DNA of 37,455 bases from Candidatus Izemoplasma sp. Lineage in GTDB: Bacteria > Bacillota_I > Bacilli_A > Izemoplasmatales > Izemoplasmataceae. Positions within the stretch are counted from its first letter, which is position 1. Each line of letters begins with the position of its first letter. The notes beneath the pieces are model-generated. The model was given only the letters and a program-made list of their open reading frames with translations. It was not told the DNA's origin and made no database searches. Positions 14,295-23,416 of the stretch are shown here, in pieces. The stretch spans positions 1 through 37,455 of the forward strand of contig SKGE01000022.1 in assembly GCA_007117625.1 (NCBI GenBank), in the 5' to 3' direction. The position numbers and the translations under genes were made by a program.

Positions 14295-16826
14295 ATGAAA
14301 TCTTATTCAAAAGCACTGATCGAAAGACTCAACGAGGATATCACATCCCACTTCAAACACCTATACCCGATCACTGAAAATATGACCCAAACGTTAGAAG
14401 GTGTTTCAAGACTTGTTATGCTTGATCGATATACCCAAAAAGATCTTACCTTGAAAACCCTTAAAGAAGGCGATTTAGTCATAACCATCGTAAAAGACGA
14501 CCCGAAGTTCCCAGCACGTGGTATCGGTAACGTCAAGGCAATTAACGGCGATACCATCACCATCCAAGTTGAGGCCGAATCGCTCGCAACCACTGAAGAC
14601 GCTGATAAAGACGGTTGTATCAAACGAAACATCCGTCAGATTGATAAACCGCTCGAACTCTATTACGAGCAAATTGCCAAACGCTTAGCCAATCACCTCG
14701 GCGAAGACGAGAGTGACGCGGTAAAAGAAGCCTTTTACCATGAAGTCGCAAGCCAAAACCTCGTCCCTGCTGGCCGCGTTTTATTCGGTGCTGGTTCAAA
14801 CACCAACGTAACCTATTTCAACTGTTTCGTCATGCCATTTATTCACGATTCACGTGGCGGAATCAGCGATCACCGGAAACAAGTCATGGAAATTATGAGT
14901 CGCGGTGGTGGTGTCGGAACCAACGGTTCAACATTACGTCCAAAGAATGCTTTAGCCAAAGGTGTTAATGGAAAATCCAGTGGAGCCGTCAGCTGGTTAC
15001 ACGATTTATCTGAACTGACCCATCTCGTCGAACAAGGTGGATCACGTCGTGGCGCACAAATGATCATGCTTGCAGATTGGCATCCTGACATTATTGATTT
15101 TATCATCTCAAAGATGCAAAACCCGAAAATATTACAATTCCTTATCGATACCTTAGAAGACCAATCGATTGTAAAAGCCGCAAAGAACAAACTCAAATTT
15201 ATTCCGCTTAGCGACGAAGAAGTGGAAATCAACGAATACATACTAGAACAATCAAAAAGCAACCCAGATCAATTCTCAAAACGTATCGTAGATGCAGCCT
15301 TTGAACGTTTAAACAAAGGTGGCCATTATGAAGTTAATAATTCAGAATTTTTAAGTGGAGCAAACATCTCAGTCGCAATCACCAAAGAGTTCATGCAAGC
15401 CGTTGAAAACAACGAAGACTACCCGTTAAGATTCCCTGATATCGACAACTACAACGACGAACAAAAAGCCATCTACGATGAACAATGGATGCATGTTGGT
15501 GACGTGCGTGAATGGGAAAGCATGGGGCTTCCAGTCAAAACCTATAGAACCATCCCTGCAAAAGAACTTTGGAATCTTATCAACATCTGTGCAACCTATT
15601 CCGCAGAACCAGGTATCTTCTTTATCGACAATGCCAATGAAATGACCAATGCTGTCGGATACGACAACAAAGTCGTCTGTACAAACCCGTGTGGTGAACA
15701 ACCACTCGCACCATACTCAGTTTGTAACCTTGCAGCACTCAACCTTGCAAACATGGTCGATCATACCACCAAAGATGTAGACTGGAAAAAACTCGAGAAA
15801 ACCATCAAAACGGCTGTACGCTTACAAGATAACGTCATCGATAAAACCCATTACTTCTTAGAAGAAAACAAAGCCCAAGCTCTCGGTGAACGTCGCGTTG
15901 GACTCGGCGTCATGGGACTCCATGACTTACTGATTTGGTGTAACCGCAAATACGGCGCAAAAGATGGTATCGAACTGATCAACAAACTCTTTGAATTCAT
16001 CGCCACAAAAACGTATGAAACAAGTATTGAAATCGCCAAGGAAAAAGGACCATTCCCATTCCTTAAAACCCATCAAAACAGAGAAAAATTACTCAATAGT
16101 GGATACATGAAAAAAATGCCCGCACATATTCGTGAAGGCGTTAAAAAACACGGTATCCGTAACTCACATCTCTTAACCATCGCTCCAACAGGGTCGACCG
16201 GAACCATGGTAGGTGTTTCAACAGGCTTAGAACCTTACTTCGCATTCAGCTATTTTAGAAGTGGTCGTTTAGGTAAATTTATCGAAGTAAACGCTCCAAT
16301 CGTCGATAAATACTTAGAAGCCTATCCAGGCTTCACCAAAGACACATTACCAGAAACCTTTGTCAGCGCCATGGAGCTCTCACCTGAAGCTCATGTTGAC
16401 GTGCAGTGTACTATACAAAACTGGGTAGACTCATCAATCTCTAAAACCGTTAACGCCCCAAAAGGCTACTCGGTTGAAGAAGTTGAACAGGTCTATCAAC
16501 GTCTCTATCGAGGCGGAGCCAAAGGTGGTACCGTTTACGTCGATGGATCTCGTGATGCACAAGTATTAAGCCTCACAAGAGAAGATGATGAAAAACCGAG
16601 AAAACCAAAACAAGTTGGCATCCAAGACCTTGGCGTTGAACTTGAAGAAGAGAAAAAAGAGCCAAAAGAATCAAAAACCAAAGGACTCCGTAGTGACCGA
16701 CAAGACAGAAACATCGGTGTCGAAGCCGGAGATATCTGCCCAATCTGCCTTGAAGGCACCGTTGAAAACCTTGGCGGGTGCCATACCTGCACGAATTGTA
16801 ACGCACAATTAAAATGTGGTTTATAG
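14295..16826 (+). CDS. nrdJ: Class II (adenosylcobalamin-dependent) ribonucleoside reductase NrdJ
   Basis: Makes deoxyribonucleotides using a B12-derived thiyl radical, independent of oxygen. In order: an N-terminal beta segment, NCFVMPF with the first redox Cys, SRGGGVGTNGSTLRPK, GGSRRGAQMIMLADWHPDI, the active-site loop TNPCGEQPLAPYSVCNL (radical Cys about residue 466), RRVGLGVMGLHDLL, and the phosphate-binding APTGSTGTMVGVSTGLEP. The last 35 residues form a Cys-rich tail (CPICLEG...CHTCTNCNAQLKCGL) resembling a zinc ribbon that could also shuttle electrons. No ATP-cone is visible at the N-terminus. A TTTGGAGG site stands well placed before the ATG. A charged, low-complexity linker (KPRKPKQ...EEEKKEPKESKTK) precedes the tail. 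Confidence 0.94.
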   Translation: MKSYSKALIERLNEDITSHFKHLYPITENMTQTLEGVSRLVMLDRYTQKDLTLKTLKEGDLVITIVKDDPKFPARGIGNVKAINGDTITIQVEAESLATTEDADKDGCIKRNIRQIDKPLELYYEQIAKRLANHLGEDESDAVKEAFYHEVASQNLVPAGRVLFGAGSNTNVTYFNCFVMPFIHDSRGGISDHRKQVMEIMSRGGGVGTNGSTLRPKNALAKGVNGKSSGAVSWLHDLSELTHLVEQGGSRRGAQMIMLADWHPDIIDFIISKMQNPKILQFLIDTLEDQSIVKAAKNKLKFIPLSDEEVEINEYILEQSKSNPDQFSKRIVDAAFERLNKGGHYEVNNSEFLSGANISVAITKEFMQAVENNEDYPLRFPDIDNYNDEQKAIYDEQWMHVGDVREWESMGLPVKTYRTIPAKELWNLINICATYSAEPGIFFIDNANEMTNAVGYDNKVVCTNPCGEQPLAPYSVCNLAALNLANMVDHTTKDVDWKKLEKTIKTAVRLQDNVIDKTHYFLEENKAQALGERRVGLGVMGLHDLLIWCNRKYGAKDGIELINKLFEFIATKTYETSIEIAKEKGPFPFLKTHQNREKLLNSGYMKKMPAHIREGVKKHGIRNSHLLTIAPTGSTGTMVGVSTGLEPYFAFSYFRSGRLGKFIEVNAPIVDKYLEAYPGFTKDTLPETFVSAMELSPEAHVDVQCTIQNWVDSSISKTVNAPKGYSVEEVEQVYQRLYRGGAKGGTVYVDGSRDAQVLSLTREDDEKPRKPKQVGIQDLGVELEEEKKEPKESKTKGLRSDRQDRNIGVEAGDICPICLEGTVENLGGCHTCTNCNAQLKCGL

Positions 16827-16856
16827 AAGCGTATTAACACTACGCTTCTTTTTTTA
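16825..16856 (+). terminator. nrdJ: Terminator of nrdJ
   Basis: Nine-bp stem AGAAGCGTA/TACGCTTCT, 7-base loop and a T7 tract. Its first bases overlap the TAG stop codon. Confidence 0.9.
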
Positions 16857-16869
16857 TCCCCGCAATCCA

Positions 16870-16878
16870 TGCTATAAT
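16870..16878 (+). promoter_or_regulatory. hflX: Extended -10 promoter of hflX
   Basis: TGCTATAAT ends only 18 bases before the ATG, so the leader would be about 12 bases, mostly the GAGGTGATG ribosome binding site. The -35 position falls in the T-tract of the nrdJ terminator. Confidence 0.65.
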
Positions 16879-16896
16879 ATACGATGAGGTGATGAC

Positions 16897-18138
16897 ATGA
16901 AAAAAGCAATACTCGTAGGGCTAGACCACTACAAAGGCAACAAACTCAAGATTTACATGGATGAACTCGTCGCACTAGCAGAAACACTAGATATTTCAAC
17001 ACATGACCGCTACACACAAGATGCCTCACTCGCCACCGCTCCCTTTCGTATCGGGCGCGGAAAAGTTGATGAAATCAAAATGGCTATCGAAGCTTCAGAC
17101 GTAGATCTTGTGATATTTAACGACGAACTCACCAGTAGTCAAATTCGGAACCTAGAAGAAATTTTCAACGTCCCTGTTGTCGATAGAACACTACTCATCC
17201 TAGATATTTTTTCAAAACGAGCCAAAACCAAAGAGGCCATGCTCCAAGTCGAAGTCGCACAACTAAAATACCTACTTCCAAGACTTAAATCGATGACCGC
17301 ATCCTTCGAAAGACAACAAGGTGGCATCGGTTCTCGTGGTCCTGGTGAGAAAAAAATCGAACTTAGTCGCCGAAAAATCGAAGCCGACATCATAAACAAA
17401 GAAAAACAGCTCAAACAAATCGTAACGGTAAGACAAACCAACCGAAAATACCGACAAAAGTCATTGATTAAAACCGTTGCAATCGTGGGTTACACCAACG
17501 CTGGTAAAAGCACATTGATGAACACCTTATTAAAACAATCATCGACAAAAGACTCCCAAGATGTGCTTGTCAAAGATCAATTATTCGCAACCTTAGAAAC
17601 AACGACAAGACGCATCGAACTACACAACAGCAAACCGTTTGTTTTAACAGACACCATCGGTTTTGTTTCAAATCTCCCCCATGATTTAGTAGACTCTTTT
17701 AAATCTACGCTCGAAGAAATTAAAGAAGCCGACCTATTATTACACGTCATCGACTTCTCAAATCCTTATTATCTAGAACAAATAACTACGACACAAAAAG
17801 TCTTAGAACAGCTCGATGCGGATCATATCGATTCACTTTATGTCTTTAACAAAATAGATTTAACCGATGACACCTTACCACACGGTTTTACCCCAGCTGT
17901 AAAAGTATCGTTAAAAGACGATAAAAATATTGATTCATTGATTCAAACCATCACAACAATCCTATCAAAAGACGACAAAACCGTCACCTACAAAATACCT
18001 TACGATGATGGAGAACTCATCAACATACTCAATGAGTATAGTCAAATTTTAGACACTAAACATGAAAACGAAGGCACGATTATTAAAGCAAGAGTCTCAA
18101 GCGCACTCAGACACAACTACAAGAAATATGAGGTATAA
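16897..18138 (+). CDS. hflX: Ribosome-associated GTPase HflX
   Basis: HflX is a GTPase that binds the 50S subunit and splits or rescues stalled ribosomes under stress. The N-terminal HflX domain has [11 protein letters not shown] and [29 protein letters not shown]-like segments, then the glycine-rich [20 protein letters not shown]. The G domain shows G1 [13 protein letters not shown], a G2 Thr in LETTTRRI, G3 [25 protein letters not shown] and G4 VFNKIDL. The 413-residue length is normal. The gene is monocistronic with a promoter of its own and a terminator shared with convergent dusB. Confidence 0.96.
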   Translation: [413 protein letters not shown]

Positions 18139-18144
18139 AAATAC

Positions 18145-18174
18145 AAAAAGGCTGAAAAAACAAGCCTTTTTTTA
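18145..18174 (+). terminator. Bidirectional terminator between hflX and dusB
   Basis: Nine-bp stem AAAAAGGCT/AGCCTTTTT with a nine-base loop and T-tracts on both sides, placed between convergent genes. Confidence 0.85.
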
Positions 18175-18192
18175 TATGGATATATACTTTTT

Positions 18193-19161
18193 CTAATCTA
18201 ACCTACTAAAATATTCATCGAGCAAATCAAACAAAGCCATTTTCGTCGTAATTTTAGTCATCGCTTGTTTTACCACGATAGCATGAGGCAATCCTTTTAA
18301 ATACCACGGCACATGCGATCGCATCTCTAGAAGCGCTACTTTCTCCCCCTTAAGAGCAATCAACTTATTCGTATGCAGTTTAATCATATCCAGCTTCTCT
18401 TCGTAAGCAATGTCTTTATCATATGTTCCAGTATTTAAATAATCAACCGTTTGTTTAATTAACCACGGATTCCCCAAAACCCCTCTGCCAATCATAACCC
18501 CAGCACATCCCGTATACTCCATCATCGCCTTGGCATCTTCTGGTGTTTTAATATCTCCGTTTCCGATAACCGGAATATCTACTGCTTCAACGACCGCTTT
18601 AATATGATCTAAATTCACCTTACCTGAATACATTGCTTTACGCGTTCTACCATGAATCGCAATCGCTTTAGCCCCAGCCGCTTCAACCCGTTTAGCAATC
18701 GAAACCGCATTCAAACTATTCTGGTCCCAGCCGCTTCGAATCTTTACCGTAATCGGTTTATCGGTAGCCTTCACCATCTCAGTAACAATAGATTCAAGCA
18801 ACACTTCTTCACGCATCAACATAGCTCCACCATTACTTTTCACCACTTTAGGTACCGGACACCCTGCATTCAAATCAATCAGCACCGCACGACTTTCTTG
18901 ATCGACAATCTTCACCGCTTCTGCAAGTTGATTAGGGTCTGCCCCAAAGAGTTGTAGGGAAACCGCTCCTTCATCATCTTCAACTTCAATCATTTTACGA
19001 GTACGCTTATTCTTATGCAGTAATCCTTTATCACTTACCATTTCTGTATAGATTAATCCAGCCCCAAAAGAAGCTGCAATCGAACGAAAAGCGCCGTTAG
19101 AAATCCCTGCTAAAGGCGCAACAAATACATTATTCTTAAGTGTTACCTTCCCAATCTTCAT
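18193..19161 (-). CDS. dusB: tRNA-dihydrouridine synthase, DusB type
   Basis: FMN- and NADPH-dependent enzyme reducing uridines in the tRNA D-arm or nearby. The TIM-barrel start VFVAPLAGISNGAFR, the NYxE-like IYTEMVSD, LQLFGADP and the active site DLNAGCPVPKVVKSNGGAMLM with the catalytic Cys are present, then TVKIRSGWD, AIAIHGRTRKAMYSGKVNLD, IPVIGNGDIKTPEDA and GCAGVMIGRGVLGNPWL. These fit the DusB subgroup found in Bacillota. The 322-residue length is normal. The start ATG has GGATGTGA upstream, and a good sigma-A promoter sits close behind. Confidence 0.95.
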   Translation of the reverse strand: MKIGKVTLKNNVFVAPLAGISNGAFRSIAASFGAGLIYTEMVSDKGLLHKNKRTRKMIEVEDDEGAVSLQLFGADPNQLAEAVKIVDQESRAVLIDLNAGCPVPKVVKSNGGAMLMREEVLLESIVTEMVKATDKPITVKIRSGWDQNSLNAVSIAKRVEAAGAKAIAIHGRTRKAMYSGKVNLDHIKAVVEAVDIPVIGNGDIKTPEDAKAMMEYTGCAGVMIGRGVLGNPWLIKQTVDYLNTGTYDKDIAYEEKLDMIKLHTNKLIALKGEKVALLEMRSHVPWYLKGLPHAIVVKQAMTKITTKMALFDLLDEYFSRLD

Positions 19162-19184
19162 TAAATCACATCCTAAACGTCAAT

Positions 19185-19213
19185 ATTGTACGCCAAAAAA
19201 GAACCTTTTTCAA
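19185..19213 (-). promoter_or_regulatory. dusB: SigA-type promoter of dusB
   Basis: TTGAAA, 17-base spacer, TACAAT on the minus strand: five of six matches in each box. Its -35 lies about five bases from the -35 region of the divergent hslO promoter. Confidence 0.7.
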
Positions 19214-19218
19214 ATGTT

Positions 19219-19246
19219 TTGTATAAGTCAAAAACTATGCTATAAT
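19219..19246 (+). promoter_or_regulatory. hslO: Extended -10 promoter of hslO
   Basis: TGCTATAAT (inside CTATGCTATAAT) with a weak -35-like TTGTAT 16 bases upstream. The -10 box ends 15 bases before the ATG, which rules out the ORF-track start at 19214 because that codon would be upstream of the promoter. Confidence 0.65.
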
Positions 19247-19261
19247 GCTCGCGGTGATAAT

Positions 19262-20131
19262 ATGAAGGATTATTTAGTAAAGGCATACGCCTTTGATGGC
19301 ACAGTTAGAATCTATGCCGCAAGAACCAAAAACCTAGCAGAACAAGCAAGAAAAATACACGACCTATGGCCAACAAGCGCAGCCGCAATGGGAAGACTCT
19401 TAACCGCCAGCGTCATCATGGGAGCGATGTATAAAGATGACCAAGAAATAACCATACGAATTGAAAGCGATGGCCCTATCGAAGGTATGGTCACCACCGC
19501 TAATGCCCATGGAGAAGTTCGGGGATACCTCGGAAATCCCCATGTCTTTATGCAGTACAACACGGGAAAACTAGATGTTGGTAGCGCGGTAGGAAATGGG
19601 TTTATCCACGTCACAAAAGATGTTAAAATACGTGACATTTTTACGAGTACTGCAAAAATACAGACCGGTGAAATCGGCGAAGACTTCGCCTACTATTTCA
19701 CCGCCAGCGAACAAATCCCTTCAGCGGTAGGATTAGGTGTAAAAATCGACGAAGACAATACTGTCATCCATTCCGGAGGCTTCATCTTACAACGGATGCC
19801 AGGATGTTCAGAAGAAACCGTAGAACTCATCGAAAAACGTTTAAACGATTTACCACCAATCACAGACCTGTTAGCATCAAACACCACCCCTGAGAAAATC
19901 ATCGAACTGATTGCAAAGGATGACCATAAACTACTACACACCCTAGACTTAAACTACCACTGCCCTTGCAATAAAGAAAAATTCGAGCGTGGTTTAATCT
20001 CATTAGGTAAACAAGAACTCACAACATTACTAAAAGAAGACAAACAAATTAACACCGTATGTCATTTCTGTAAAACCGAATATCATTTTGATGAAGCTGC
20101 CATAAAAGCCTTGATTAAAGAATCAAAATAA
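19262..20131 (+). CDS. hslO: Redox-regulated chaperone Hsp33
   Basis: Hsp33 holds unfolded proteins during oxidative stress; oxidation releases zinc from four C-terminal cysteines and activates it. The N-terminus MKDYLVKAYAFDGTVRIYAARTKN and the blocks LGRLLTASVIMGAMYK-like, ESDGPIEGMVTTANAHGEVRGYL and GGFILQRMPGC are typical. The redox switch is complete: CPCNKEKF (CxC) and CHFCKTEYHF (CxxC). ATG 19262 gives 289 residues, the family length. The track start adds 16 residues encoded by promoter DNA. GGTGAT sits only three bases before the ATG, a short spacing. Confidence 0.96.
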   Translation: MKDYLVKAYAFDGTVRIYAARTKNLAEQARKIHDLWPTSAAAMGRLLTASVIMGAMYKDDQEITIRIESDGPIEGMVTTANAHGEVRGYLGNPHVFMQYNTGKLDVGSAVGNGFIHVTKDVKIRDIFTSTAKIQTGEIGEDFAYYFTASEQIPSAVGLGVKIDEDNTVIHSGGFILQRMPGCSEETVELIEKRLNDLPPITDLLASNTTPEKIIELIAKDDHKLLHTLDLNYHCPCNKEKFERGLISLGKQELTTLLKEDKQINTVCHFCKTEYHFDEAAIKALIKESK

Positions 20132-20146
20132 TCCCCATACAAACGT

Positions 20147-20180
20147 AAAAAGGAAACGTCAAATGACGTTTCCTTTTTGC
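20147..20180 (+). terminator. Bidirectional terminator between hslO and glnA
   Basis: A 14-bp perfect stem AAAAAGGAAACGTC/GACGTTTCCTTTTT with an AAAT loop. The A/T ends supply T-tracts in both directions. Confidence 0.95.
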
Positions 20181-21509
20181 TTATAAAGCTTTTAAGTATG
20201 TATCTAACTCCCATTGAGTAATACTCATACGGAAGCGATCCCACTCTTTTTCTTTCTCGACAAAAAACTTTTCTAAAACATGATTTCCTAAAGCCTCTTT
20301 AATAACTTCATCTTTCTTTAAAGCCTTCATCGCATCTTTAAGATTCTCAGGTAAGTTTAAAATTCCCATTTCCTCACGACTTTCACGGTTTAACTCATAC
20401 AAGTTAATATAAACAGGGTCAACTGGATCTAGCTTTCTTGCAATCCCATCAAGTCCTGAAGCCAATATAACACTCATCGCAAGATACGGGTTTGCTGAAG
20501 GGTCAACACTACGAATCTCCGTACGGGTTTGCCTTCCACGTGAAGCTGGAATACGAATCATTGTTGAACGATTAATATCGCTCCAAGAAACATAACACGG
20601 TGCCTCATACCCAGGGACAAGACGCTTGTAAGAGTTTACCGTTGGATTGGTAATCGCAGTAAATGCGCGTGCATGCTCCATAATACCAGCAATCCAGTGG
20701 CGGCAAACATCGCTTAATCCAAGCGAACTCTCTTTGTCATAAAATGCATTTTCCCCATCTTTCGTTGATAAAGAACAGTTTGTATGCATCCCTGAACCAT
20801 TCACGTTCGCAAGCGGTTTCGGCATAAAAGAAGCATGATACCCATGACGCTTCGCAACATTCTTAACCACCAGCTTGAATGTTTGTAGCTTATCACAAGC
20901 CTCTAAAGCATCTTCAAACTCAAAATTAATTTCATGTTGCCCTGGCGCAACTTCATGGTGAGAAGCTTCCATATTAAACCCTAATCGTTCAAGCTCTAAA
21001 ACAATATCACGGCGACAATCTTCCGCTCCATCAATCGGAGAAAGATCAAAGTATCCTCCAGTATCATTGACTTCCATCGTAATACTTCCATTATTTTTCT
21101 TAAACAAGAAAAACTCAGGTTCAACCCCAATATTGAACTTCTCAAATCCCATCGCTTTCATTTTCTTTAAGTTTTGTTTTAAAACATAGCGAGGATCGCC
21201 TATAAACGGTTTACCATCAGGTGTATAGACATCACATACAAGCGAAGCAACATTCCCATAGACACTATTTTCCCAGGTGTGAATCAACCACGTTTTCACA
21301 TCTGGATACAAGTACATATCAGACTCTTGTAAACGGGTAAACCCTTCAATACTAGAGCCATCAATCATAATTTCATTGTTTAATGCATCCTCTAACTTCC
21401 TTACAGGAATCTCAACATTTTTAATCAATCCATGAATATCAGTAAAACATAAACGAATATACTTTACATTTGCTTCCTTAGCACTTTCTAAAACCTGTTT
21501 ACGGTCCAT
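20181..21509 (-). CDS. glnA: Glutamine synthetase, type I (alpha)
   Basis: ATP-dependent synthesis of glutamine from glutamate and ammonia. Motifs in order: [71 protein letters not shown], the ATP-site [14 protein letters not shown], and [27 protein letters not shown]. The adenylylation Tyr loop (NLYDLP) of beta-type enzymes is absent, so it fits the feedback-regulated Bacillus type; the Arg near position 59, equivalent to Bacillus R62 used in feedback inhibition, is present. The 442-residue length matches. No glnR lies alongside. The leader has a perfect hairpin that may control expression. AGGAGGG precedes the ATG. Confidence 0.97.
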   Translation of the reverse strand: MDRKQVLESAKEANVKYIRLCFTDIHGLIKNVEIPVRKLEDALNNEIMIDGSSIEGFTRLQESDMYLYPDVKTWLIHTWENSVYGNVASLVCDVYTPDGKPFIGDPRYVLKQNLKKMKAMGFEKFNIGVEPEFFLFKKNNGSITMEVNDTGGYFDLSPIDGAEDCRRDIVLELERLGFNMEASHHEVAPGQHEINFEFEDALEACDKLQTFKLVVKNVAKRHGYHASFMPKPLANVNGSGMHTNCSLSTKDGENAFYDKESSLGLSDVCRHWIAGIMEHARAFTAITNPTVNSYKRLVPGYEAPCYVSWSDINRSTMIRIPASRGRQTRTEIRSVDPSANPYLAMSVILASGLDGIARKLDPVDPVYINLYELNRESREEMGILNLPENLKDAMKALKKDEVIKEALGNHVLEKFFVEKEKEWDRFRMSITQWELDTYLKAL

Positions 21510-21530
21510 TTTACCCTCCTAAAATTGAAA

Positions 21531-21558
21531 GCATGTTAAAGCCTGAGCTTTAACATGC
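21531..21558 (-). promoter_or_regulatory. glnA: Perfect 12-bp hairpin in the glnA leader
   Basis: GCATGTTAAAGC, loop of four, GCTTTAACATGC. It lies between the candidate glnA promoter and the AGGAGGG ribosome binding site. It is followed on the minus strand by TTTCAATTTT, a poor T-tract. It may be an operator, an attenuator, or the terminator of the glyA transcript. TGTTA-N12-TAACA resembles a GlnR half-site pair but the spacing is 12 rather than 7. Confidence 0.55.
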
Positions 21559-21588
21559 AGTAGTCGTTTCTAGTTGACTCATAGTTAC

Positions 21589-21627
21589 TTTAAACCATAT
21601 TTCACTAGCGTTTGCAACATGTAAACG
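21589..21627 (-). promoter_or_regulatory. glnA: Candidate glnA promoter with an overlapping inverted repeat
   Basis: TTGCAA, 17-base spacer, TTTAAA on the minus strand. An imperfect inverted repeat CGTTTgCA-aca-TGtAAACG (21609-21627) covers the -35 box, where a repressor could bind. The -10 match is only four of six. Confidence 0.4.
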
Positions 21628-21649
21628 TTTTAACTTCTCAAAAGGAATT

Positions 21650-22891
21650 CTATCTATACAAAGGATATCGCTTTGTCAATTCCGCAACACGATCTTTAAC
21701 ACTGTCTAAAACAAAGGCATTTTCAGGATTCATCAAAGTATCATAAATAAGTTTTGCAATCACTTCCATATCTGCTTCTTTGAATCCACGGGTTGTTAAA
21801 GCTGGCGTTCCTAAACGGATACCGCTTGTAATAAATGGTTTTTCCGGATCATTCGGTACCGTATTTTTATTACAGGTAATATGAACTTTTTCAAGCAGCG
21901 CCTCCGCATCTTTCCCTGTCAGTCTTGTCAAAGACTTAACTTCAACCAACACTAAATGATTGTCCGTTCCTTTACTCACGACATGGAATCCTAAGTTCAT
22001 TAAAGCGCTCGCCAATGCCTTAGCATTTTTCACCACTTGATGTTGATAAGCTTTAAACTCAACACCTAAAGCTTCCTCAAACGCAGCCGCTTTAGCAGCG
22101 ATTACATGCATCAAAGGTCCTCCTTGAATCCCTGGAAAAACAACGCGATTCATCTTTTTATAAATCTCAAAATCATTGGTTAAAATAATCCCCCCACGTG
22201 GACCACGTAAGGTTTTATGTGTGGTCGATGTGACAATATCAGCAACCTCACATGGATTGTTGTGAATCTCTGCCGCAACAAGCCCAGCAATGTGTGCCAT
22301 ATCAACCATAAGCTTCGCCCCAACCGCATCAGCGATCTCGCGAAACTTTTTAAAATCAATCTCTCTTGAGTAAGCACTCGCACCCGCAACAATCAATGCC
22401 GGTTTAATTTCTTTCGCCAACGCCAAAACAGCATCATAATCAATCATTTCAGATATTTTATCCACACCATAACTAAAAAATTGATAGTCTTCACCACTAA
22501 AATTCAAAGGGTGACCATGTGTTAAATGTCCCCCGTGGTCTAAACTCATTCCTAAAATTTTATCTCCTGGATTGACAATGCTTCGGTAAGCTCCCATATT
22601 CGCTGTTGAGCCAGAATGTGCTTGAACATTTGCATATTTTACATTAAACAACTTTTTCACGCGATCACGCGCCAAATTCTCAACTACATCAACAAACTCA
22701 CAACCGCCATAATAACGTTTTTTAGGATACCCTTCCGCATACTTATTCGTCAAAATACTTCCTTGTGCTTCTAACACACTCTCGCTGACAAAATTCTCAC
22801 TCGCGATCAACTCTAAATGTGCTTCTTGACGTGTTTTTTCATGGTGCATTGCTTCATAAAGTACCGTATCTTTTTCCTTAATCGTTTTCAT
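21650..22891 (-). CDS. glyA: Serine hydroxymethyltransferase
   Basis: PLP enzyme converting serine and THF to glycine and 5,10-methylene-THF, the main entry of one-carbon units. Motifs: [67 protein letters not shown], the PLP-lysine segment [13 protein letters not shown], and [21 protein letters not shown] 22891 ([12 protein letters not shown], 413 residues) has AGGAGG seven bases upstream; the longer track start at 22933 lies inside pyrR. The gene overlaps the pyrR stop by 14 bases and is coupled to it. It sits in the same replicon stretch as fhs, folD and the cyclo-ligase. Confidence 0.96.
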   Translation of the reverse strand: MKTIKEKDTVLYEAMHHEKTRQEAHLELIASENFVSESVLEAQGSILTNKYAEGYPKKRYYGGCEFVDVVENLARDRVKKLFNVKYANVQAHSGSTANMGAYRSIVNPGDKILGMSLDHGGHLTHGHPLNFSGEDYQFFSYGVDKISEMIDYDAVLALAKEIKPALIVAGASAYSREIDFKKFREIADAVGAKLMVDMAHIAGLVAAEIHNNPCEVADIVTSTTHKTLRGPRGGIILTNDFEIYKKMNRVVFPGIQGGPLMHVIAAKAAAFEEALGVEFKAYQHQVVKNAKALASALMNLGFHVVSKGTDNHLVLVEVKSLTRLTGKDAEALLEKVHITCNKNTVPNDPEKPFITSGIRLGTPALTTRGFKEADMEVIAKLIYDTLMNPENAFVLDSVKDRVAELTKRYPLYR

Positions 22892-23393
22892 TACTTTCCT
22901 CCTGGTGTTGGCTAATAAAAACGCCTTGTTCATTTACCACAATGCTCTCATTAAAACGCGTTGGAACATTTTTTCCAACATAGTCCGCACGAATTGGCAA
23001 CTCTCTATGGCCGCGGTCAATTAACACTGCAAACTGAATTTTAGAAGGCCTTCCAAGGGCTATAATCGCATCCATCGCAGCACGAACCGTCCTTCCTGTA
23101 TAAAGCACATCATCGACCACCACTACGTGCTGATCTTGTGTACTAACCGCTAACTTTTTATGACTATCACTTGGTTGATCATCTCGATACGGAGAAATAT
23201 CCAAAGCATAAACAGGCACATCGATACCTTCAAAACGCTTCAAATTTTCCCCAATCATCTGTGCCAACCGAACACCCTTTTTCTCGACACCAAAGAGCAT
23301 CAAATTATCAAACTTTCCAACCCGTTCAATAATCTCATGCGTAATTCTTTTTAACGTTCTTTCTACAGTTAAATCATCCCATAATAACCTCAT
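22878..23393 (-). CDS. pyrR: Bifunctional pyrimidine regulator / uracil phosphoribosyltransferase PyrR
   Basis: PyrR binds pyr mRNA attenuators in response to UMP and has uracil phosphoribosyltransferase activity. The PRPP-binding loop [21 protein letters not shown] is clear, preceded by RITHEIIER and [17 protein letters not shown], and followed by [31 protein letters not shown], which is the PyrR-specific tail. The 171-residue length is normal. Unusually it pairs with glyA and not with uraA or pyr genes. Its leader is only about 17 bases, so there is no room for a PyrR attenuator ahead of it. Confidence 0.95.
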   Translation of the reverse strand: MRLLWDDLTVERTLKRITHEIIERVGKFDNLMLFGVEKKGVRLAQMIGENLKRFEGIDVPVYALDISPYRDDQPSDSHKKLAVSTQDQHVVVVDDVLYTGRTVRAAMDAIIALGRPSKIQFAVLIDRGHRELPIRADYVGKNVPTRFNESIVVNEQGVFISQHQEESNEND

Positions 23394-23416
23394 AAAATCA
23401 CCTCAAGTCTACATCT

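Noticed and set aside
14303-16909. Several minus-strand ORFs (up to 130 aa) within nrdJ
   Set aside because: All lie antisense to a complete and conserved reductase and show no family motif.
21601-21627. Possible catabolite-responsive element or GlnR operator upstream of glnA
   Set aside because: TTGCAAACGCTAGTG misses the 3' half of the cre consensus, and the TGTNA/TNACA pairs have the wrong spacing. I report only the inverted repeats.
23394-23416. PyrR attenuator ahead of pyrR
   Set aside because: The predicted leader is about 17 bases, too short for the anti-antiterminator structure.
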